Source of the DNA: an uncultured Rhizobiaceae group bacterium
GTDB taxonomy: Bacteria > Pseudomonadota > Alphaproteobacteria > Rhizobiales > Rhizobiaceae
DNA: 5,095 nucleotides
Assembly (NCBI GenBank): GCA_938030645.1
Contig: CALHHQ010000261.1
Span: forward strand, 1-5,095
Reading direction: 5' to 3'
Shown here: positions 1-5,095 of the stretch, piece after piece
Layout of the letters: each line of letters begins with the position of its first letter
How positions within the stretch are numbered: position 1 is the first letter of the stretch
Position numbers and translations under genes: made by a program
The notes under the pieces: model-generated
Databases searched by the model: none
What the model was told of the DNA's origin: nothing
Seen by the model: the letters and a program-made list of their open reading frames with translations, nothing else

Positions 1-1
1 T

Positions 2-121
2 GGCCGTATGCTTTATGACCCGCCTGTCAGTGCGTTTCTGGACAACTTTCTTGATCTATGGATCGGCACCGCAGATGATTTAGTAGAAAACCGCGCAGTC
101 AAAATCGCGAAATCAGCTTAA
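2..121 (+). CDS. C-terminal end of an unidentified protein (5' end outside window)
   Basis: This frame is open from the left edge and ends at a TAA at 119-121, giving 39 residues that start GRMLYDPPVSAFLDNF and end RAVKIAKSA. The only methionine codon, at 8-10, has no convincing ribosome binding site before it, so this is best read as the tail of a longer gene. The stretch looks like an amphipathic helix (FLDNFLDLWIG) followed by a short charged, Ala/Lys-rich tail, and there is no membrane segment. The pattern of a GR-x-x-DP turn followed by a final hydrophobic helix resembles, from memory, the C-terminus of NADPH-dependent FMN reductase (flavodoxin-fold) proteins. That is a weak guess on 39 residues, and no function is assigned. 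It converges on the AhpD-like gene to its right, so the two are not in one operon. Confidence 0.65.
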   Translation, partial: GRMLYDPPVSAFLDNFLDLWIGTADDLVENRAVKIAKSA

Positions 122-269
122 GTTTTTCACCACACTCGTCACTCAGGAATTTGCCAAACAAATATCCAGAACCCAGAATCAAAAAATGTAATTGTCTTTG
201 GATGTTACCTTTTGGACGCTCAGCTCTTGGTTCGAAATTGCGCTTCGCAGCCCCAAAATGACGATCATA
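122..269. other. Convergent intergenic gap, no clear terminator
   Basis: This 148-base gap lies between two stop codons facing each other, the + strand TAA at 119-121 and the - strand TAA at 270-272. A bidirectional terminator would be expected here. The only hairpin near the end of the - strand gene is TGCG (239-242) with CGCA (246-249) around a 3-base loop. On the - strand it is followed by only three consecutive T's, so it is too weak to call an intrinsic terminator. Nothing stronger follows the + strand gene. A + strand open frame that begins at 192 in this gap runs mainly antisense to the AhpD-like gene and has no family resemblance, so it is not called. Confidence 0.5.
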
Positions 270-848
270 TTATCTATGGGTCCCATGATATTCATCATTA
301 GGATGCATATCGGTCGCGCTCGCCACACGGTTCGTCATATTGAAAAACCCCGCCACATTGGCAATGTCCCAAATGTCACGGTCGCTCCATCCGGCATTCC
401 GCAACGCTTGACGGTCGCTTTCGATGATCAGGTCCGGCTGCCGCGTCAGCTTGTCGGCAAAATCCAACATCGCCATTTGTTGATCTGAAATCGGCGCAAC
501 GCGATAGTTCATCACCATCATTTCACCGAGCTTCGGATCGCCCGACAATTGACGCACAGCTGCCCCATGAGCTGTTAAACAGTAGAAACACTTGTTCACC
601 GACGAAACCACCACCGCGATCATTTCGCGCTCCAATTTGGTGAGCGTTGAGTCTCCTAGCATCAGATCATTGTACATATCCGTAAAAGCGCGAAGTTTGT
701 TTTCATTGAAAGCGTAAGCTTGCAATACGTTCGGAACGAGCCCCAATTTTTCCTGACAGAGGTCAAAATAAGCCTGCGTTTTCTCGGAAATGGGAGTTTC
801 CGCATCAAATTCGAGTGCAATCGGCGCTTTTTCTTGATCTTTGCTCAT
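270..848 (-). CDS. AhpD-like peroxidase-related protein (carboxymuconolactone decarboxylase fold)
   Basis: This complete 192-residue protein belongs to the AhpD/carboxymuconolactone decarboxylase superfamily, in the group usually annotated 'peroxidase-related enzyme' and normally about 180-200 residues long. The key evidence is the redox centre: Glu75, then 11 residues, Cys87-Phe-Tyr-Cys90, then three residues and His94. This is the same E-x11-CxxC-x3-H spacing as the proton relay and CxxC of Mycobacterium tuberculosis AhpD. Other group features are LGLVPN (35-40), LTKLEREMIA (69-78), the second helical half with MLDFADKLT (127-135) and AGWSDRDIWDI (152-162), and the end FFNMTNRVA (168-176). 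There is no signal peptide or membrane segment, so it should be cytoplasmic. The likely role is CxxC-dependent peroxide reduction or related thiol chemistry, but substrate and electron donor are unknown. I chose the ATG at 846-848 because GGAAG lies 7 bases before it. An ATG at 917 would add 23 Cys-containing residues unlike the family and overlap the neighbouring dehydrogenase gene. Confidence 0.9.
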   Translation of the reverse strand: MSKDQEKAPIALEFDAETPISEKTQAYFDLCQEKLGLVPNVLQAYAFNENKLRAFTDMYNDLMLGDSTLTKLEREMIAVVVSSVNKCFYCLTAHGAAVRQLSGDPKLGEMMVMNYRVAPISDQQMAMLDFADKLTRQPDLIIESDRQALRNAGWSDRDIWDIANVAGFFNMTNRVASATDMHPNDEYHGTHR

Positions 849-855
849 AGCCTTG

Positions 856-860
856 CTTCC
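856..860 (-). promoter_or_regulatory. Ribosome binding site of the AhpD-like gene
   Basis: Read on the - strand this is GGAAG, 7 bases before the ATG at 846-848. A second purine run, AAGG at 851-854, sits only 2 bases before the start and is too close to be the main site. The GGAAG supports the short start over the upstream ATG at 917. Confidence 0.5.
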
Positions 861-897
861 GTGTGATTCTTGCTCTCCGCAAGCAAAGCATCGAAAC

Positions 898-901
898 AGG
901 A
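898..901 (+). promoter_or_regulatory. Ribosome binding site of glutamate dehydrogenase
   Basis: AGGA lies 9 bases before the ATG at 911. The next in-frame ATG, at 917, would be 15 bases away and a GTG at 863 has no comparable site, so this motif decides the start. Confidence 0.55.
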
Positions 902-910
902 CACAACACA

Positions 911-3900
911 ATGCCAATGCCCTCCGGGAAAGCTGTAAAAACCCTTATCAATTCTGTTGTGAAGGCCATTCCGAAGAAAAATGGCGCAGCCGCAAAAATC
1001 GCCCCAGACATACTGGCCAATGTCGCGCTTGAAGACTTGAAGGCTTTGACACCAGAGTGTTTGGCCGAGATCACGATTTCTGGTCACAAAGCATTCAGCG
1101 CAAAGACGGGCCGAACGCTGAAGGTAGAACCACTGGGTGACGACAAAACCCTTGTCACCCTCACGATGGGCAACAGACCGTTTATTGTTGATTCCGTGCT
1201 GTCAGAACTGAACCGACATCGCCAGAGCATTTTATTCGTTGCTCATCCAATGTTGGAAAATGAAAAGCGCGGTCGCACTTCGCTCATGCTCGTTGTCTTA
1301 ACCGAAACATCAACGGCACAGCGTGCTGACATCAAAAACGGTTTGAAAGAAGTTCTCAATCAAGTCCGGCTTGTCACCGACGACTGGCAAAACATGTTGG
1401 CCAGAATTGGCGAAAAGGTTGCAGAATTTCGCACCAATCCACCACCCGTTCCTGCTGAAGAATTGGCAGAAACAATTCAGTTTCTAGAGTGGTTGTCTAA
1501 CAACAATTTCACTCTATTGGGGCTGCGTGAATACACGTTCGAAGGAAGTCGGAAAACTGGCCAACTGAAACCCGTCAAAAACTCAGCACTCGGCATTTTG
1601 CGTGATGATGATTTGGCCGTTATGACCCGTGGTGGAAAGCCCATGGTGTTGACACCTGAAATTCGCGACTTTCTGTTTCGCCCTGATCCATTGATCATAA
1701 CAAAAGCCAACACACGTTCGCGGGTTCATCGACGCGTTCATCTCGATTACATCGGCATCAAACGTTATTCCAAGGATGGAAAACTTGCTGGCGAACTGCG
1801 CGTTGTTGGATTGTTTACATCAACCGCCTACACAAAATCAGTGATGACCATTCCCGTGTTGCGCCACAAAGTGAGCGCAGTGCTGGAAAATTTCGATATT
1901 GATCGCAAAAGCCATACGGGAAAATCTCTCGTCAACGTGATGGAAACTTGGCCGCGCGATGAGATGTTCCAACTCGATCAAAACTTGCTGTCGGAATTTG
2001 CTGATGTTGCCATCAAGCTTGACGAACGCCCACGAGTGCGCGTTCTGCCACGTCCTGACAAATTTGATCGGTTTGTATCGGTTCTGATGTTCGTTCCGCG
2101 TGATCGTTACGATTCGGACGTGCGCAAAAAAGTGGGCCAGTATTTGGAACAGACATATGATGGGTACCTGTCCGCATTCTACCCAGCGTTCTTAGAAAAC
2201 GGCCTTGCCAGAGTACATTTCATCATCGGACGTTCCGGCGGCAAAACTCCGCAGATTACACGAGAACAATTGGAAAATGACGTCATCGACATGGTTCAAA
2301 CGTGGACCGATCAACTAATAGAGTATGGAGGAGACGCCTCACCTCAACACAATTTTCCAATCGCATACCAACAGCAAGTGTCACCGAAGGATGCACTTTC
2401 GGATGCAATACTCTTGGAAGCCCTAAAAGACGACTCTTCAATTGCTCTCGATTTCCATCAGGCCGAAAACGAAGATGAAGGCTATATCGGCCTGAAGCTG
2501 TTTCATCTCGGCTCTTCAATTCCTCTGTCCCGTCGCGTTCCCCTGCTAGAGAATCTAGGGTTTCAGGTCATCGAAGAAACCACGTTTGAAATTGACCGCG
2601 AAGACGGGAAGCTTGTTTTTGTCCATGATATGTTGCTGCGCAACAGTTCCAAAACATCGATCAACCGAGAGGAACTGGAAGATCCCTTAAAAGAGGCCAT
2701 ATCCGCCATTTGGAACGGTCACGCGGACAACGACAATTTCAACGCGCTAATTTTAACGTCTGGTCTGAACTGGAAAACCACATCTGTTTTCCGAGCCATT
2801 GCCAGATATCTTCGCCAAATCAGGTCCCGTTTCACGGTGCACAGTATGGCTCGAACTCTCGCCAACTATCCAGAAATCACACGTGATCTGGCCGCTTACT
2901 TTGCACTGCGATTTGACCCCGACGTCAAAGGTCGTGACAGAAAAATGGAATCTAAACGCGCCGATATCAGTGCGGCAATCGAGAACATAAGTTCCAGCGA
3001 CGATGACCGAATTGTTCGCAATTTTCTCAATGTAATGGACGCAACCCTGCGGACCAATTTCTATTCAGACATACTCACAACAGACGGAACAGAAAATACG
3101 CCAACACCCGTTTTGGCATTCAAGGTTGATCCATCTGCTGTCGCAATCATGCCCCAACCTGTGCCCTACCGTGAGATATTTGTATCTTCCCCACGTGTGG
3201 AAGGCCTGCACTTGCGCTTTGGACCTGTTGCCCGTGGCGGTTTGCGTTGGTCTGATCGCGCACAAGACTACCGCACCGAGGTTTTGGGGCTCGTGAAAGC
3301 ACAACAGGTGAAAAACGCAGTTATTGTGCCCGTCGGTTCAAAGGGAGGCTTCGTACCAAAGCAACTTCCCGACGCATCAGCAGATCGAAATGCATGGTTT
3401 GAAGAAGGACGTGGAGCATACAAGACATTCATATCCTCACTCCTTTCGCTGACCGACAATCTAATCGACGGCAAAGTTGTGCCGCCTCAACAAATCGTAC
3501 GTCATGATGGCGATGACCCTTATTTCGTGGTCGCCGCAGACAAAGGCACATCAACATTCTCGGACACCGCAAATGCCATCAGCCAAGATTATGATTTCTG
3601 GTTAGATGATGCTTTCGCTTCTGGCGGCTCTGCAGGCTACGACCACAAAAAAATGGGCATCACAGCACGTGGCGCCTGGGAAGCCGTGAAACGCCATTTC
3701 CGCGAGATGGATCGCGGTGGCAAAAGTTGGGACATACAATCCGTCCCATTCACCGCTGCTGGCGTGGGCGATATGTCTGGCGACGTATTTGGCAATGGCA
3801 TGTTGCTGTCGAAACAAACACGTCTTATCGCCGCTTTCGATCATCGCGATATTTTCATCGACCCCGATCCAGATATTGCAACCAGTTTCAAAGAGAGAAA

Positions 3901-5095
3901 ACGTCTCTTCAACTTGGGTCGATCAAGCTGGAAGGACTATAAATCTGACATCATCTCCAAAGGTGGCGGCATATTCCCGCGTTCGGCAAAATCAATAAAC
4001 CTCTCGAAACAAGCTGCCGATGCGCTTGATTTGGAAGCTGGCGAACACAACCCGCAGATCATCATGAATGCCATTTTAAAAATGGAAATTGATCTCATGT
4101 GGTTTGGCGGCATTGGCACCTACATTCGTGCAAGCCACGAATCCAATGCCGATGCAGGCGACCGCAGCAATGACGCCATTCGCGTCACTGCGAAAGAATT
4201 GCGCTGCAAAGTAATTGGTGAAGGGGCGAATCTTGGGGTCACCCAAAGAGGCCGTATCGAATTCAACACGTTGGGTGGCCGATGCAATTCTGACGCGATC
4301 GACAATTCTGCAGGCGTGAATTCATCAGATGTGGAAGTGAACATCAAGATTGCTCTTGCGGCAGCGATGAAAGCTGGAAAACTGACGCGTCCTAAGCGCA
4401 ATACGCTTTTGGAAAGTATGACCGAGACTGTGGCAGATCTCGTATTGCGCAACAACTATTTGCAGACGCTTTCCATTTCGCTGACAGAGCAAAGGGGGTT
4501 GGAAGACCTGCCCCATCAACAACGGTTGATGCAAAACCTGGAGGAGCGCAACAGACTAGATCGTGCAGTTGAAGATTTGCCAGACGATATTGCACTAGCT
4601 GAACGCCAAGCAGCAGGGGAGAGTCTTACCCGCGCAGAAATCGGAGTTCTGTTGGCCTACGCCAAAATTGTGGCTCTCGATGATATTGTCGAAAGCAAAT
4701 TGCCAGACGATTCTTATCTGGACGACATGCTGGTGAATTATTTCCCACCCAAAATGCAAAAACCATATGCAAAGCAGATCGACCAACATCGCTTACGACG
4801 CGAAATTATTGGGACGGTCTTGGCAAATTCCATGATTAACCGTGGCGGCCCTACATTGATTGCCCGTGCAAAAGATCGCACGGGCGCATCCACGGACACG
4901 ATCGCAGCAGCTTATGTTGTCGTGAGAGATGCATTTGGACTGCCTGCAATCAATGAAGCCATTGACGAACTAGACGCAAAAATATCAGGCGAAACACAAC
5001 TCGAACTCTATCGCATTGTTCAAGACCGCGTTGTTTCACAATCCATCTGGTTTGCCCGCTATGCAGACTTCAGCAAAGGCATCGCACCAGTTGTC
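911..5095 (+). CDS. gdhZ: NAD-specific glutamate dehydrogenase, GDH180 class (3' end outside window)
   Basis: This cytoplasmic enzyme oxidatively deaminates L-glutamate with NAD+ to 2-oxoglutarate, ammonium and NADH (EC 1.4.1.2). The frame is open for 1395 codons to the window edge. The family is usually about 1550-1650 residues, so roughly 200 C-terminal residues are missing. The N-terminal half is the regulatory region, expected to hold ACT-like modules, with PFIVDSVLSEL (90-100), FLEWLSNNNFTLLG (191-204) and FDRFVSVLMFVPRDRYDS (385-402). The catalytic part includes RGGLRWSDR (775-783), VKNAVIVPVGSKGGF (800-814), AADKGTS (875-881), the Rossmann loop GVGDMSGDVFGNG (951-963), FDHRDIFIDPDPD (976-988), DLMWFGGIGTY (1061-1071), GEGANLGVTQ (1103-1112) and DAIDNSAGVN (1128-1137). 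By alignment with small GDHs, Lys801, Lys811 and Asp877 should match Lys113, catalytic Lys125 and Asp165 of the Clostridium symbiosum enzyme; Arg775 takes the place of Lys89, as is normal in this class. A helical C-terminal region carries LLAYAKI (1247-1253) and HRLRREII (1293-1300). No frameshift is seen. The symbol follows Caulobacter and Brucella usage; Pseudomonas calls it gdhB. Confidence 0.97.
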   Translation, partial: MPMPSGKAVKTLINSVVKAIPKKNGAAAKIAPDILANVALEDLKALTPECLAEITISGHKAFSAKTGRTLKVEPLGDDKTLVTLTMGNRPFIVDSVLSELNRHRQSILFVAHPMLENEKRGRTSLMLVVLTETSTAQRADIKNGLKEVLNQVRLVTDDWQNMLARIGEKVAEFRTNPPPVPAEELAETIQFLEWLSNNNFTLLGLREYTFEGSRKTGQLKPVKNSALGILRDDDLAVMTRGGKPMVLTPEIRDFLFRPDPLIITKANTRSRVHRRVHLDYIGIKRYSKDGKLAGELRVVGLFTSTAYTKSVMTIPVLRHKVSAVLENFDIDRKSHTGKSLVNVMETWPRDEMFQLDQNLLSEFADVAIKLDERPRVRVLPRPDKFDRFVSVLMFVPRDRYDSDVRKKVGQYLEQTYDGYLSAFYPAFLENGLARVHFIIGRSGGKTPQITREQLENDVIDMVQTWTDQLIEYGGDASPQHNFPIAYQQQVSPKDALSDAILLEALKDDSSIALDFHQAENEDEGYIGLKLFHLGSSIPLSRRVPLLENLGFQVIEETTFEIDREDGKLVFVHDMLLRNSSKTSINREELEDPLKEAISAIWNGHADNDNFNALILTSGLNWKTTSVFRAIARYLRQIRSRFTVHSMARTLANYPEITRDLAAYFALRFDPDVKGRDRKMESKRADISAAIENISSSDDDRIVRNFLNVMDATLRTNFYSDILTTDGTENTPTPVLAFKVDPSAVAIMPQPVPYREIFVSSPRVEGLHLRFGPVARGGLRWSDRAQDYRTEVLGLVKAQQVKNAVIVPVGSKGGFVPKQLPDASADRNAWFEEGRGAYKTFISSLLSLTDNLIDGKVVPPQQIVRHDGDDPYFVVAADKGTSTFSDTANAISQDYDFWLDDAFASGGSAGYDHKKMGITARGAWEAVKRHFREMDRGGKSWDIQSVPFTAAGVGDMSGDVFGNGMLLSKQTRLIAAFDHRDIFIDPDPDIATSFKERKRLFNLGRSSWKDYKSDIISKGGGIFPRSAKSINLSKQAADALDLEAGEHNPQIIMNAILKMEIDLMWFGGIGTYIRASHESNADAGDRSNDAIRVTAKELRCKVIGEGANLGVTQRGRIEFNTLGGRCNSDAIDNSAGVNSSDVEVNIKIALAAAMKAGKLTRPKRNTLLESMTETVADLVLRNNYLQTLSISLTEQRGLEDLPHQQRLMQNLEERNRLDRAVEDLPDDIALAERQAAGESLTRAEIGVLLAYAKIVALDDIVESKLPDDSYLDDMLVNYFPPKMQKPYAKQIDQHRLRREIIGTVLANSMINRGGPTLIARAKDRTGASTDTIAAAYVVVRDAFGLPAINEAIDELDAKISGETQLELYRIVQDRVVSQSIWFARYADFSKGIAPVV

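Larger units (their letters stand above)
849..910. promoter_or_regulatory. Divergent intergenic region between the AhpD-like gene and glutamate dehydrogenase
   Basis: These 62 bases separate two start codons on opposite strands and hold both ribosome binding sites. At least one promoter must therefore lie here or inside the start of the opposite gene. I could not find a convincing -35/-10 pair on either strand. The only visible structure is a small dyad, TTGCT (870-874) with AGCAA (882-886) around 7 bases, with another CTTGCT at 852-857. This could be an operator or chance. The tight spacing makes shared regulation possible. Confidence 0.4.

Noticed and set aside
239..249. TGCG-loop-CGCA hairpin considered as the intrinsic terminator of the AhpD-like gene
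   Set aside because: The stem is only 4 base pairs with a 3-base loop and is followed by just three T's on the - strand.
276..286. Perfect palindrome ATGGGTCCCAT near the end of the AhpD-like gene, considered as a terminator or binding site
   Set aside because: It lies inside the coding sequence, its one-base centre cannot form a stable hairpin without opening pairs, and no T-run follows.
192..488. 98-codon open frame on the + strand
   Set aside because: It lies mostly antisense to the well-supported AhpD-like gene, has no recognisable motifs and no good ribosome binding site, so it is a shadow frame.
863..865. In-frame GTG considered as an earlier start for glutamate dehydrogenase
   Set aside because: It has no good ribosome binding site, while the ATG at 911 has AGGA 9 bases upstream. 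Starting at 863 would also put the AhpD-like ribosome binding region almost at the coding start.
849..917. 23-residue N-terminal extension of the AhpD-like protein from an ATG at 917
   Set aside because: The extension is Cys-containing and unlike the family, it would overlap the first codons of the dehydrogenase gene, and the internal ATG at 848 has a well-spaced GGAAG.
4120..4455. 111-codon open frame on the - strand
   Set aside because: It is antisense to a strongly conserved part of the glutamate dehydrogenase (from GGIGTY through DAIDNSAGV) and its translation resembles no family I know.

Overview
The window looks like ordinary chromosomal DNA from an alphaproteobacterium of moderate GC content, by eye about half G+C. 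The evidence is the type of its main gene, a very large NAD-dependent glutamate dehydrogenase of the GDH180 class, and the sequence style of both identifiable proteins. The genus cannot be told from this much sequence.

Layout from left to right. Positions 2-121 (+) are the last 39 codons of a gene that begins outside the window; its family is not certain. Positions 122-269 are a short convergent gap with no good terminator. Positions 270-848 (-) are a complete 192-residue AhpD-like (carboxymuconolactone decarboxylase fold) peroxidase-related protein with an intact Glu/CxxC/His redox centre. Positions 849-910 are a 62-base divergent gap holding the ribosome binding sites of both flanking genes. 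From 911 to the right edge (+) runs the glutamate dehydrogenase gene. It is open for 1395 codons without a stop and leaves the window, probably some 200 codons short of its end.

The glutamate dehydrogenase oxidises L-glutamate to 2-oxoglutarate and ammonium with reduction of NAD+, linking amino acid breakdown to the TCA cycle. The AhpD-like protein probably handles peroxide or other thiol redox chemistry, but its substrate is unknown. The shared upstream region could allow joint control, though nothing here proves a functional link.

I found no mobile element, RNA gene, CRISPR array or prophage signature, and no evidence of a novel system. The other longer open frames, such as those at 192-488 (+) and 4120-4455 (-), lie antisense to the real genes and are treated as shadows. 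The findings are therefore modest: residue changes in conserved dehydrogenase motifs, a short linker in its N-terminal domain, the divergent gene pair, a small dyad between them, and an unassigned gene end.
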